The position numbers and the translations under genes are program-made. Below, piece after piece: positions 1 through 10,475 of a stretch of 64,000 nt of DNA; the stretch's first letter is position 1, and each line of letters starts with the position of its first letter. Source of the DNA: Puccinia triticina (taxonomy: Eukaryota > Basidiomycota > Pucciniomycetes > Pucciniales > Pucciniaceae). Location: assembly GCF_026914185.1 (NCBI RefSeq), contig NC_070566.1:1674001-1738000 (forward strand), in the 5' to 3' direction. The notes under the pieces were generated by a model, which was not told the origin of the DNA, searched no databases, and was given only the letters and a program-made list of their open reading frames with translations.

Positions 1-47
1 GTGCACTCGCAGACATGCCAAGGAGATGGCGTGAGGCAGGCCAGATG

Positions 48-480
48 CTAACTTAACACAAGTCTCCCACTTCGGAGGGCCCTGGTACAGCCTCGGCTGG
101 CGCGAAGCGCCCTCGCGCGAAGCGCGACCTCCGAAGGAGGGACTTGGGACTAATGTCCACATTTTGGCCTGAGAGATTCCGTTCTTCCAAATGTTTTTGC
201 AGGCAATTTTGTGCCTTTCAATTTTTGAACCTGTTCCCAAAGGGCCCCAGGCATGCCCTTTGGATCATGAAACTCTTCTCACTCTTCCCTATCTTTTGCC
301 GCTACACATGTTCCTGGAAGTCCAACGATTGTTGCTCCATGGCCCTTCAAAGTTATGTATTTTCAAGTTTCCTTGAGCTGTATGCTGTGCGGATTGAACT
401 GACCACGGAAAACAGTATGGTTTCTCAATTCAATTACACAGGATACTATCATTCCTCAACCTTCAAAAAATTTTTGAGAT
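48..480 (+). mobile_element. Truncated copy of the CTAACTTAACACAAG inverted-repeat element
   Basis: It begins with CTAACTTAACACAAGTC and runs through a GC-rich stem (GGCGCGAAGCGCC, GCGCGAAGCGCGACC). It then matches, in the same order, the left half of the complete copy at 4150-4934, including the GTTCCCAAAGGGCCCCAGG and CTATCTTTTGCCGCTACAC stretches. No right terminal repeat is seen before about 500, so the copy is truncated or diverged. The short ORFs inside are translations of the repeat. Confidence 0.7.
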
Positions 481-518
481 AAATATTGCATTTTTTGATA
501 TTTTTGTTTAATTTTTGT

Positions 519-705
519 AGGGAGTTGAAAAATTGACTCCCATAAATTAATTAATTGACTCCCAAGAGTCGTTTATGTCGCGCGGACCACCTCAGGACGT
601 CTGTCCCTGGTCCGGAGGACCAATTTTCAACCCACGCCCATTTTGGGAGTCGGAAAATTAATTCCGCTATCCAGAATGGGAGTTGGAATTTTAATTTCAC
701 AAAAA
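519..705. repeat. Imperfect inverted GGGAGT(C/T)G / GACTCCC repeats
   Basis: GGGAGTTG and GACTCCC motifs occur on both sides of a GC-rich centre with CTGTCCCTGGTCCGGAGGACC. The motif resembles the arms of the perfect hairpin at 26719-26910, so this may be a decayed relative. No coding potential is seen. Confidence 0.4.
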
Positions 706-751
706 ATGACGGAAAATAAAGAAAAATTTATACCTCCGCACTGGGGAACCT

Positions 752-1075
752 AAAGCCCCCCAAAATTTTACAGCGGCCATAAAGCACTCTGAATAGCACC
801 TGATGAGCTTCACAGCATTGGCACACCCCAGGAAAGGGGTGTGCTACTGTGGGTCTAATTTGGTGGATTTCCTACTAAGGAAATCTGCCAAAACCTTGGC
901 TACAGTGCCCCAAAGCCCCCCAAAATTTCACAGTGGGCATATCAGCCTCTGAAAGGCAAATGGTGAACTTCTTGGCAGTAGGAAACCCCAGGAAAGGGGT
1001 GTGCTACTGTGGGTCTAATTTGGTGGATTTCCTACTAAGAAAATCTGCCAAAGCCTTTGCCACAGTGTCCCAAAG
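752..1075 (+). repeat. Direct tandem duplication, about 160 bp x 2
   Basis: AAAGCCCCCCAAAATTT recurs at 752 and 912, and GTGCTACTGTGGGTCTAATT at 841 and 1001, a constant offset of 160 bp. The two units differ by scattered substitutions. No gene is visible in either copy. Confidence 0.85.
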
Positions 1076-1189
1076 TGCACCAAAGTTTTGTATCATGAAA
1101 TGAAATACTCTTTACCCAAATGGTCAGCTGCAATGCAGTAGAACACCAGCATAAAATAATTTTGAGGCCGCTGGGGCTTTTGGTCATAT

Positions 1190-2140
1190 CTGCTACTAAT
1201 TGCCTCCGCAACAGATAATAGTGCCTCTGCCACAGTTGATAGCGCCTCTGCAAGAGTTAACAGTGCCTCCATCCCAGTTAATAGTGCCTCTTCCACAGTT
1301 AATAGTGCCTCTGCCACAGTTGATAGTGCCTCCGCAACAGATAATAGTGCCTCTGCCACAGTTGATAGCGCCTCTGCAAGAGTTAACAGTGCCTCCATCC
1401 CAGTTAATAGTGCCTCTTCCACAGTTAATAGTGCCTCTGCCACAGTTGATAGTGCCTCTGCCACAGTTAATAGTGCCTCCACCACAGTTAATAGTGCCTC
1501 CCCCACAGCTAATAGTGCCTCCGCCACAGTTAATAGTGCCTCCGCCACAGTTAATAGTGCCTCCGCCACAGTTAATATTTCCTCCGCCACATTTATGTGG
1601 CAGAAGCATTATTAACTGTGGCAGACGCACTATTGACTGTGCCGTACACACAATTAACTTTGACGGGGGGACTAATAACTGTAGCAGAGGCACTATTAAC
1701 TGTGCAGAGGCACTATTAACTGTGGCGGAGGTACTATTAACTGTAGCTGAGGCACTATTAACTGTGATGGAGGCACTATTAACTGTTGCAGAGGCGCTAT
1801 CAACTGTGGCAGAGGCACTATTAACTGTTAAGGTGTTCAAAGTTGAAATCATAAAATTTTCAATACATAAAATCATAAAATCATAAAATTTTCAAATGAT
1901 GATTTTACATGTACCATTTTGGAAATGGTGCTCTAATTTGAGTGTTTGGGTGGTACATATTTTTTTCAGCTTAGATTTTATGATTTTATAGTGTTATGAT
2001 TTTATGTAAGTCAAATTTGAACACCCTATGTGGCTGAGGCACTATTAACTGTGATGGAGGCACTATTAACTCTTGCAGAGGCCCTATCAACTGTGGCGGA
2101 GGCACTATTATCTGTTGCGGAGGCAATTAGTAACCTTTAA
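1190..2140. repeat. Palindromic 21-bp minisatellite
   Basis: From about 1198 to 1590 there are tandem 21-bp units of the type AATAGTGCCTCYGCCACAGTT. From about 1597 to 1830, and again from 2036 to 2135, the same units run in reverse complement (GCACTATTAACTGTGGCGGAG). The outer ends, near 1193 (TACTAATTGCCTCCGCAACAG) and 2140, are inverted copies of each other, so the whole locus is one large inverted repeat with minisatellite arms. The long ORFs here on both strands (about 165-228 codons) are open because 21 is a multiple of 3; they are low-complexity repeat translations. Confidence 0.85.
1830..2027. mobile_element. Short inverted-repeat insertion inside the minisatellite
   Basis: It starts AGGTGTTCAAAGTTG and ends CAAATTTGAACACCCT, with AT-rich ATCATAAAATTTT-type arms. 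It interrupts the reverse arm of the 21-bp minisatellite. This fits a miniature inverted-repeat element of about 200 bp. The target duplication is not clear. Confidence 0.6.
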
Positions 2141-2143
2141 ATT

Positions 2144-2366
2144 AGGGGGTTTCAAAGTTGGCCAGATGCAACTTGCATGCACTTTTGCAAGTCGGTGTTC
2201 AAGTTCATTCTTGAACACCGAGTTGCAAAAGTGCATGCAAGCCACACTGTACTACACCCCATAAGCCTTCTTGAATGTATTTTTGAAATTTGGTGTTCAA
2301 TAAAAGCCTTGAACACCAACTTGCAAGAGTGCATGCAAGTCGTGCATGGCCAACTTTGAATCCCCT
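2144..2366. mobile_element. Miniature inverted-repeat element (AGGGGRTTCAAAGTTGGCCA ends)
   Basis: The left end AGGGGGTTTCAAAGTTGGCC is mirrored at the right by GGCCAACTTTGAATCCCCT. A second, nested hairpin lies in the left half: CTTGCATGCACTTTTGCAAG and GGTGTTCAAG face CTTGAACACC and CTTGCAAAAGTGCATGCAAG. It is about 223 bp with no coding capacity, so non-autonomous. Confidence 0.8.
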
Positions 2367-2737
2367 TATTAAAGGCTGGTTTATGATTCCCTTGAGTGCG
2401 CATGTGGAATACATACACCTGTTGGTGTACATAAACTTCTGCCAGTGGGCTCGAGTTTAAGTACACCACCGGTGCAGGTCAATGTCCTGTTGACAACCTG
2501 CCTCCGCATCCCCCAAACGTTGATTTCCTCTGCAGAGGACAACGTTCTGACGCTGTCAGAAATTACCACAAAAGAGATGGTTGGCGTGGTTTTGGTTGCC
2601 ACAACGGAATCCTGGCAGAGAGGGGCGGACGCACCAACGTTGTTGGACCAGCAAGGGTTCTCCACATTTTTTGGCCAATCACACCAGCAACGTTGAGTTG
2701 ACACCTTTCCCTCTGCGCTCCAGAAGAGCGTTGCTGG
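2367..2737. other. No gene recognised
   Basis: Only short overlapping ORFs under 110 codons are present. None shows a recognisable domain, signal peptide or splice-consistent extension. Confidence 0.5.
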
Positions 2738-3085
2738 ATCAAGAGGACCCTGGCAACCCCCTATAAATGGGCGGCATGAAAATGTATGAATTATTTGGCA
2801 AAATCACAAAATGGTACATGTGAAAATGGTATGAATGCCATTTTTTGCCATTAAGGGTAGGCACCTCAAATGTATGAGATTTTCCTCAGGGAAGGAAGGG
2901 TAGTAATGAAAAATGTATGAGACCAGCTGGGAGCCACCAAGCGCTCCCTCTCAACCCCCCCCCCCCCCCCCCCCCCCCTCAGCAGCACCTGTCAGGATGG
3001 TCAAAAAATGTATGAGACCAGCTGGGAGTCACCAAGTGCTCCCTCTCAACCCCCCTCCCCTCAGCAGGACCTGTCAGGATGGTTA
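2738..3085 (+). repeat. AAATGTATGA repeat region with poly-C tract and duplication
   Basis: The start, AAGAGGACCCTGGCAACCCC then TATAAATG, resembles the end of the inverted-repeat element at 45799-46482. A unit beginning AAAATGTATGAGACCAGCTG occurs near 2910 and again near 3005, giving a tandem duplication of about 90 bp. The first unit carries a run of 24 C (2955-2978). No gene is seen. Confidence 0.6.
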
Positions 3086-3089
3086 ACAG

Positions 3090-3830
3090 TCAAATTTGTT
3101 CATTGGTGCCAATTTAGCGCAAGTGTATTTGGTAGACCTTCTTGCCAGTTGCACTATCCAACATTGACTATACCTTCAATACGGAATTGCAATATTAATA
3201 CAAAAGGAACCCAGTTTGTTTCCACTGTTCCACAAAAAAAAACATCAAAGGTAAAAAGAAAAAAGAAAAAAAAATCAAAATCAAATTGTCTTCTCACTCA
3301 AACCCTCACTTGGCAAAGCATCTTTGCAGGTGGGCGCAGGAAAGCAAAAAAAAAAAAAAAAGTTTCTGCAACCTGAGCGTCCAGAACTGGTTGGTCAGAC
3401 CATCCCGTTCCAGCAATGCTCAAGTTGGGGGACCTCGCTGTCATGGAGAAGTTTTGGTTAATGAAAACGTCTTTTTGACGTTTTGTCAAGCCGTCCCAGG
3501 GACCCTGGCATCCTATCAACGAGTGGATCCTCAAAACGTTGTTTGGACGCTTGGGCAGGCTGTCCTTGCAACCCAAGCATCCCATCGACCGCATGGCTTC
3601 AGCAAATGTCCTCCGGACGCCGGTGAAAGCGTCAGGATAACCCAGGTATCCCGAGAACGGCTGGGTTGAGGCCATCGTCCTCTCAACACCAAATCTTCCG
3701 TCAAAGGGACTTTGACGTCCCAGAAACCCCAAATCCCGCAACCATCGCGGTTGATGAGGAAGTCAGTGAATACATTCCTTCTAAAATCTGTCCTGCGGCC
3801 ATCAACACAACCACAACGTTCCCCCGCGGT
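3090..3830. other. No gene recognised; A-rich tracts
   Basis: The region holds A-rich low-complexity sequence (3230-3275 and 3345-3361) followed by GC-richer unique sequence. ORFs of 122-147 codons on both strands overlap each other and show no recognisable domain. Confidence 0.45.
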
Positions 3831-3986
3831 CTAACTTAACTAAGTCCCTCTGTTTGTGGTGGGGGGACACCGTCCCGCAGGGACCCTCCGTAAATGAACT
3901 ACTGTTATCTAACTTAACTAAGTCCCTCTGTTTGTGGTGGGGGGACGCCGTCCCGCAGGGACCCTCCGTAAATGAACTACTGTTAA
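3831..3986 (+). repeat. Tandem duplication 78 bp x 2, CTAACTTAACTAAGTCCCTC ends
   Basis: The unit starting CTAACTTAACTAAGTCCCTC at 3831 is repeated at 3909, with one visible difference (ACACCG against ACGCCG). The first bases match the terminal repeat of the element at 4150-4934, so these may be duplicated element ends. Confidence 0.85.
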
Positions 3987-4149
3987 AGTCGGTGGGAGAC
4001 TGAATCTTGGCAGGTTAGTAGAGAGGAAACAGACGGTCATGTAACACTAAACAGTAAAAAAAAAGGTTGAGTGAATCAAATTTTATAGTGATTCTAAAAT
4101 AATGCCCTGCCAAATGCAAAAAAGAGTAGGCAGGGTAGGGGGGTATACC

Positions 4150-4934
4150 CTAACTTAACACAAGTCCCCCACTTTGTAGGGCCCTGGTACAGCCTGGGCT
4201 GGCGCGAAGCGCCATTGCGCGAAGCGCGACCTCCAAAGGAGGGACTTGGGACTAATGTCCACTTTTTGGCCTGAGGGTTTGAGGCCTTTTGGTGGGTGTT
4301 TTGTGCCATTCAAATTTTGACCCTGTTCCCAAAGGGCCCCAGGCATGCCCTTTGGATCATGAAACTCGTCTCACTCTTCCCTATCTTTTGCCGCTACACA
4401 AGTCTCTGGAAGTCCAAGTGTTCTCCTCCCATGACCCTCCAAACTTATGGTCTTTGGGGTATTCTGGGCTGTATGACATGTGTTGATTGAACTGACCTTG
4501 GAAAACAGTATGCTCATTCAATTCAATTCCACAGGATCCAAGCTCTCCAAGCTCTGGTCAATATGCCTCGGCCAATCCAGCTCATGCATCCAATCCTCAT
4601 TATGAGGACATGGATATGAAGCCAAGATGGTCAGCTATATTGACCCTTCAGGGCTTCAGCAGAGGCTTGTCAGTTTTTGCTGTGTGGAGGACGAAAGGAA
4701 AAAAGGGCATAGAAAGCCACAAAAGCCCCAAACTCTCAGGCAAAAAGTATGACATAAGTCATAAGCCTCTCCTACGGAGAGTCCCTTCGGGACGTGGGGG
4801 TCCCCCCCCCCCCCCCCCTCCGTTTGAGAGGCTTAGTTAGGCTAGGGGTATACCGCGCAAGTCCCTCCTTCGGAGGCTCGCGCTTCGCGCCAGCCACAAA
4901 GGCCCTCCGAAAAGAGGGACTTGTGTTAAGTTAG
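4150..4934. mobile_element. Complete non-autonomous inverted-repeat element, about 785 bp
   Basis: The left end is CTAACTTAACACAAGTCCC and the right end is GGGACTTGTGTTAAGTTAG, its exact inverse. Both subterminal regions contain GGCGCGAAGCGC / GCGCTTCGCGCCAGCC and AAGGAGGGACTTG / CAAGTCCCTCCTT, giving long GC-rich stems. A run of 18 C lies near the right stem. There is no transposase ORF. A clear target duplication is not resolved; both flanks are C-rich. Related partial copies lie at 48-480, 3831-3986, 19690-19815 and 46474-46650. Confidence 0.8.
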
Positions 4935-5436
4935 CCCCGCGGTCCTAGTGGTTACCAGGACGCGTGATTCCTGCGACTGTTTGGGCAACGTCCCAACTTC
5001 TCTCGATCGCTCCTGTGGTGTACTTCACCACGGTGATCGAGGTCGCGCCGTCGCACGCAAAGATTGTGAAAAGATCAGCAAGTCCAGGGTGTCAAGTCCC
5101 AAGTTGGCTTGATCCGCAAGATGAGGGGCCCGGCGCAAGCGTTGTTGATCACAATTGTTGTACATATTGATCCTTGGTTAGTGATTCATACAGAACACCG
5201 ACAAGAATTTATTCCCAACTCAGCTGGCGACACCAAGCACCTCAACCCATCGGAACTTGGAAGAGCAGCATACATATGTAGAACTATGGCGCGTTTGCGT
5301 ATTGCTTGTGTGCCAAACATTGATTTATGTATGTACTCACTAATTGAATCGAGCAGATCTTCTGACTTGGACTTCGATCTCTCGACAACAAGGAAACACT
5401 GGTGTTGCGCTGTTGGGCTTGTGTTGGGCCACGGCA
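4935..5436. other. Unique sequence upstream of the secreted-protein gene
   Basis: No convincing ORF. This is probably the 5' regulatory region of the gene starting at 5674. A small inverted motif GTGGTGTACTTCACCAC lies at 5012-5028. Confidence 0.4.
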
Positions 5437-5439
5437 GCC

Positions 5440-5447
5440 TTTAAAAG
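5440..5447 (+). promoter_or_regulatory. TATA-like box TTTAAAAG
   Basis: TTTAAAAG lies about 230 bp upstream of the chosen start codon, followed by a CT- and A-rich stretch that would form the 5' leader. It is the only good TATA-like element between the upstream transposon and the gene. Inferred from position only. Confidence 0.4.
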
Positions 5448-5673
5448 CACCTTCCTGGTGGCATGAAAATCATTCTCCATCAGCTCATCCAGCCGTCTTA
5501 CCAACACAACCCTTCAAGTAGTTTCCAGCTGCCCATTCCCATCGGCCTGATATTCTCCTATCAAGATAACGACAACCAACCGGCCATTTCCACAGCGTAA
5601 CAAGCTACGATCAACGCCCAATTCCAAGACGACTATCCAATATCTACGCAACACTACCTATTGCCTTCAGAAG

Positions 5674-7015
5674 ATGTTCTCCATGCTCGGATTTATCATG
5701 GTGCTTGCTGCGCTTCCAAGCACCCTGATCGCCCAACAAACCCAAAACGTTACTTGCTTCAAGTCCCAGTACACCGGGCTTAATGTAAATCATTGTCAAA
5801 GGTGGGTATTTTTCCTCCTGGTCAACGCGTTTAAAGTTTTTCTATGGAAATTCTTATGTGTATTAATTCCAATATGAACAGAGCTCTCCGAAACATTGTG
5901 TACGACTCGAATGGCCTCTTGGACAGTCGTTCCAGCACGGTTTTCACGTGGCACAAAACCTGCGTTGTAAGTAACCCCCCGGTAGTGATTTCCCCAAAAA
6001 ATATTTACTGGAATGGTACTAATAAACACGCCCGCCTTTGTATACTCCATGCACAGATAAATATCCAGAAGCTCCAACAAAAACAGCCGTATGTTCAAAC
6101 TCCTGCACCATCCACAGAAATTCATTATTCCTCAGCGCTGCGGGGCCTTTACTGACAAGTGACCCGCACTCAGGACGAGGCAATGGGTCGAAGCTACTGT
6201 TCTAGCAATTGCTCGAACTTGTCGCACTTCGGTGAGTGACAACCGCAATGGATTCTCTGCGCGTTTGTTTCAAATGGCAGACCCTAACTGCCTTCTTTCT
6301 TCAGGGAGGAATCCGAAACTACGCTGACGGAACTCAGGCACGAGTCTATCGTTCTACGACTAGCAACGTCTATAATGTTAACCAGCCAATTTGCCAAAAG
6401 CGGGCTTGTAACTTCCAACCTAACGATTGTCTACTGTGAGTTTATCTTTTCGTCCCAAAGGTGACCTTCTCAATCGCACAGCCAGGTCACCATGCTCATG
6501 TGATGCTGTTAAACATTATCTACATTTTTTTGTGAAGTGCCCTTAACCAACTTCCTGTTGACCACAAGGGAAACTTCAATACTCAGAGCACAGCTACCCC
6601 ATCTGTCAAAGCTACCTGGGGCAATTGTACGGTGAGTGACTCCGAGATTATAAAACCAACACGGCTAAACTTGTGACTGAAACGCCGTCACCTTCTCTCA
6701 GGTGCTCATGCAAACCACGGATTCTCCTATCTTTCGCACGTAAGTTATCCTATGCCCTTTTGAAACAAACTCATGTCCGTAATTGACAATGTTTTGGTAT
6801 GCCCAACAGCTCTCACCCTGAAGTCGACCCTTCCTTCAAGCGCGTCTTGAACCAGTGTGGCTCTCGTGTAAGTATATAATATTTTTCTCTCGAGGGAAGT
6901 ATACTTGATCTAATTTTTTTCCCTCTTGCTCCAGCCTGGAACAATATACATCAGCGGCGGCACGGAAGGCAACAATGGCGATGTCCGTCTCTCAACTCAA
7001 GGCTTGAACTGCTGA
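5674..7015 (+). CDS. Small secreted cysteine-rich protein, eight exons
   Basis: Proposed exons: 5674-5801, 5882-5966, 6174-6231, 6309-6435, 6538-6631, 6702-6739, 6810-6867 and 6935-7015. Every junction is GT-AG with short introns of 67-102 nt except intron 2 (207 nt), and the phases join to give 222 residues ending in TGA. The N-terminus is a typical signal peptide (hydrophobic MLGFIMVLAALPSTLIA, cleavage likely after residue 20). The mature part has 11 cysteines and no membrane segment, so it is probably secreted and disulfide-bonded. I do not recognise the family. Size, cysteine content and intron density fit the candidate secreted proteins of rust fungi, so an effector role is possible but unproven. 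The weakest joins are the acceptor of exon 3 (6173) and the TCAGGGAG acceptor of exon 4; alternatives there would change about 20 residues. The last five exons join cleanly. Confidence 0.75.
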
Positions 7016-7695
7016 ATATCAGGTCTTCCCCGCCTGCGTGTCTCTCCGCTTCCGGTTGTGAACAAGAAGGTGTGGTAAAGCTCACAGCAGAATTGGTTAA
7101 TCAGCAAAACAAAAAAAGCAAAAAAAGACTTTATATTTGGGTTTTGAGTTCTTTACATTTTACAAAGCCATGTCTGTTCATCAGTAACCGCTACTCATAA
7201 TATAAAGAGGCATTACAACCCTGAAAAACTCACTTGTATGTATAACGTAGAGTAAGTACACGAATATAGGTATCAGTTTTGTGTAGTGATAATGAATGTA
7301 TAGAAGCTAGTGCGCTTGTTGTATCTCTTGGTCTGTCAATAATCTAGCTACTTTCTCCTCAAAAATAAACCACAATTGGCTGGAATATGTAAAAATCTCC
7401 TACAAAAAGAGAGGCACTTGCAATTCAACATGCTACTCACATGCACCCAATCAGTTACCAACCAACCAAATTTTCTGTTTACAGAGTCCAGAACAAAAAA
7501 TAACACCAGCCAACTTCTTGATTAACTACCTTGTGGACTGAAGGGTAAGGTTTTCTTTGTATGTAGTAGGCCTTGAAAAACAAAGGAATTTTTGGTCCCC
7601 AGTTTCTCCACACTCACCAGATCAGGGAAATTCCATTCCATTTTTATAAATACACATTCACCTCAGTGAGGTGAAGCATTTAGGTGTCACAAACT
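7016..7695. other. 3' flank of the secreted-protein gene, no other gene
   Basis: AT-rich sequence with short A-runs near 7105-7125 that may serve 3'-end formation. No ORF with recognisable features. Confidence 0.45.
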
Positions 7696-8479
7696 GTGAT
7701 ACCCCACCTAGCCAAGCTTAACAAATCCTTCTTGAGGGCCCCACAGGGTCTCTGTCTCACAGAGAGGCTTGCCCCCCGGCAAATACCAAGCTTAACCAAG
7801 CCACTCTGGAGGAGAGCTGCAGGGTCTCTGTCTAAGCATACCAATATAAACATTATGCATCCATTGTTCAAAAATATACATTTTCATTTAGTTACAAGCA
7901 GAAAATACTGCTTCCATGCACTTACTACAGTTGTAGAAGTGTACAGTGGGTCATCTAATGTTTCTGGCACCACATTTTTGAATGCAGAAGCTCAGGCCAC
8001 AGCCTTTAAGTTATGAGATTGGCTACAGGGGTGGAAAATAAGTTCCTAAGACTGATTGTGAAATAAAAAAAAAAAGAAAAAAGAAAAAAGTGGATTTTTT
8101 CTCGGACCTACTTCGCGCAGCAGCGAAAAACTCTTCGCGCACAGAATCGACCGTCCCCCGACGTCAAGCCCGCTGTGCGCGCAAGCCAAAAAATACTTCG
8201 CGCACAGCGACTTCCCCCGAAGGAAGGAGGGCATTTTTCTCAATTTTTTTTTTGATTAATCAAAAGAGGGGGTCTTTACTGCCCTCTCCAAAAAATATTG
8301 GATTTTTTGGAGGTGTCCTTGTCATGTAAAAAAAAAAACATAATTAATATCCAAAAAAAATGCACCCGCTACCCCGATAGCCCACCCCGGGGACTTTTCA
8401 CCTGCTAAGACTCAAGCGGTCGGGTACCCAGCCCCTCGAAAAGAAAGTTCGAGGGGCAGCAGCTCCGGGCCCGGCTATC

Positions 8480-9320
8480 CCCCAGCCGCCGTGCCGATGG
8501 CCGGCACAGGCCATCGAGCGGAGTTACACACTCCCCCGATGACCGGCCGGCCAGCAGACATGTGTGCATCTAGCACTAATTACCGGTCATCGAGGGGATT
8601 GTGTACTCCTCTCGATGGCCACTCTGTCCCGGTCATCGAGTGGAGTACATACTTCCCTCGATGACCGGAGCAATCGGGTCATCGAGGGGAGTGTGTACTC
8701 CTCTCGATGACCGGGTCCATGCCGGTCATCGAGAGGAGTACATCCTTCCCTCGATGACCGGGTCCGTTCCGGTCATCGAGAGGAATGTTCACTCCCCTCG
8801 ACGACCGGAGCTTGGTGACCTGGTTGCTCCGGTTGGCGAGAGGAGTGAACACTCCCCTCGATGACCGGAACGGACTCGGTCATCGAGGGAAGGATGTACT
8901 CCTCTCGATGGACGCCCTGTTCCGACCATCGAGAGCAGTACACTCACCTCGGTGACCCGATCACTCCGGTCGTCGAGAGGAGTGAACATTCCTCTCGATG
9001 ACCGGAACGGACCCGGTCATCGAGAGGAGTACATACTCCCCTGACCCGATTGCTCCGGTCATCGAGAGGAGTGAACACTCCCCTCGATGACCGGGATAGA
9101 TTGGCCATCGAGAGGAGTGAACACTCCCCTCGATGACCGGAACGGACCCGGTCATCGAGGGAAGTATGTACTCCACTCGATGACCGGGATAGATTGGCCA
9201 TCGAGAGGAGTAAATAATCCCCTCGATGACCGGTGATTTGTGCCACATGCACGCATGTGCTGGCCGGTCATCGGGGGAGTGTGCAACTCCGCTCGATGGC
9301 CTGTGCCGGCCATCGGCACG
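8480..9320. repeat. CCGGTCATCGAG palindrome array 1
   Basis: Tandem near-palindromic units of about 35-45 bp: CCGGTCATCGAG, a purine-rich GGAGT, a short variable core, ACTCC(C/T)CTCGATGACCGG. Neighbouring units share CCGG half-sites and differ mainly in the 4-10 nt core (for example ACATACTTCC, GTGTACTCCT). ORFs of 66-102 codons across it are repeat translations. Confidence 0.9.
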
Positions 9321-9701
9321 GCGGCTGGGGGATAGCCGGGCCCGGAGCTGCTGCCCGAACTTTCTTTTCGAGGGGCTGGGTACCTGACCACTTAAGTTTG
9401 AGCAGGTGCAAAGACCCCGGGGTAGCGGGTGCCTTTTTTTGGATTAATATTATGATTTTTTTTTTTTGCATCACAAGGACACCTTCAAAAAATCCAATAT
9501 TTTTTGGAGGGGGCAAGTAAGGCCCCCTCTTTTGATCCATCGAAAAAAAATCCGGAAAAATCACCTCCTTCTTTCGGGGGAAGTCACTGTGCGCAAAGTA
9601 TTTTTCGGCTTGCGCGCACAGCGGGCTCGACGTCGGGGGACGGTTGATTTTGTGCGCGAAGAGTTTTCCGCTGCTGCGCAAAGTAGGTCCGTTTTTTTTT
9701 T

Positions 9702-10048
9702 AATTCCTTGCAAATTTCTCAGAATTTTCATTACTGTTCAAACCAAGGAGGGAAAATTGGAGAGAAAAGTATGGCATACAACAAGAATGATAAAAAATGA
9801 AAATTTTTGAAACCATTTTGAATGATGTTTTGGGTGGATGGGTTATCAAGCAATTTCATTTGAACTCACGGACTGTAGCGGCAATCACCACTAATTTGAC
9901 TCAATTTATTTTATCCAATAAAAATCATTGGAAATGGTTTCAAAAATTCTCATGTTTTATCATTCTTGTTGCATGCCATACTGTGCTCTCTAATTTTACC
10001 CCCTTGGTTTGAACAGTAATGAACATTCTGAGAAATTTGCAAGAAATT
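9702..10048. mobile_element. Miniature inverted-repeat element nested in the right arm
   Basis: AATTCCTTGCAAATTTCTCA at 9702 faces TGAGAAATTTGCAAGAAATT ending at 10048. The arms continue inward (CATTACTGTTCAAACC, CATACAACAAGAATGATAAA, TTTTTGAAACCATTTT), so about 125 bp on each side can pair. This segment is absent from the left arm of the giant palindrome, so it inserted after the palindrome formed. Confidence 0.8.
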
Positions 10049-10475
10049 GGATAATTTTCACATTTTTCATTTTTTTATTTTTACTTTTTTTTATATTTCA
10101 TAATTATTCTTTGGAACTTCTTTTCCACCTCTATGGCCAATTGCATGACTTAAAGGCTGTGGGCTGAGCTTCTGCATTGAAAAATGTGGTGCCAAAAACA
10201 TTAGATGACCCACTGTACAATCAATCCCATAATCTTGGAAGAATGATGTTACAAGATTAAAAATTGTTCAATTTAAAAATATGTGGCCTATGTAGGATTG
10301 AAGGCCAGATGCAGGGCTTCATTTTGGCACATGGGTGGCCCATTTGGCTCACAGGATGCTATGGTGGTGTGGTGTCAAAGTCTGACACCAGCAGCGCTCG
10401 AGCTTATACAGCCTCTCTGGAGGTGTTGCGGGGGCAACACTCTCGTAGAGAGGCTTATATGCAAAGTTGGGTTGC

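Larger units (their letters stand above)
7700..10470. mobile_element. Giant inverted repeat with a palindrome array at its centre
   Basis: The arms are inverted copies. CAGTGGGTCATCTAATGT near 7945 faces ACATTAGATGACCCACTGT near 10200. The stretch with CTTCGCGCACAG and CCAAAAAATATTGGATTTTTTG at 8100-8310 is mirrored at 9480-9690. GCCCGGCTATCCCCCAGCCG near 8470 faces CGGCTGGGGGATAGCCGGGC near 9325. AAGCCTCTCTGGAGG-type stems mark the outer ends (about 7780-7800 and 10410-10460). The centre, 8480-9320, is the CCGGTCATCGAG array. No transposase is present. The right arm carries an extra hairpin element (9702-10048), which makes the arms unequal. Confidence 0.8.

Noticed and set aside
1200..1886. 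Protein-coding gene of 228 codons
   Set aside because: The frame is open because a 21-bp repeat has no stop in several frames on both strands; the product is pure repeat.
4936..5000. tRNA or tRNA-derived SINE (CCTAGTGGTTACCAGG resembles an A box)
   Set aside because: No B box (GGTTCGANTCC) at the right distance and no cloverleaf arms; probably chance.
8480..9320. CRISPR array
   Set aside because: Regular palindromes with short cores look superficially similar. However, there are no unique spacers of constant length, the units are themselves palindromic, no cas genes are present, and the genome is eukaryotic (spliced genes, LTR elements).
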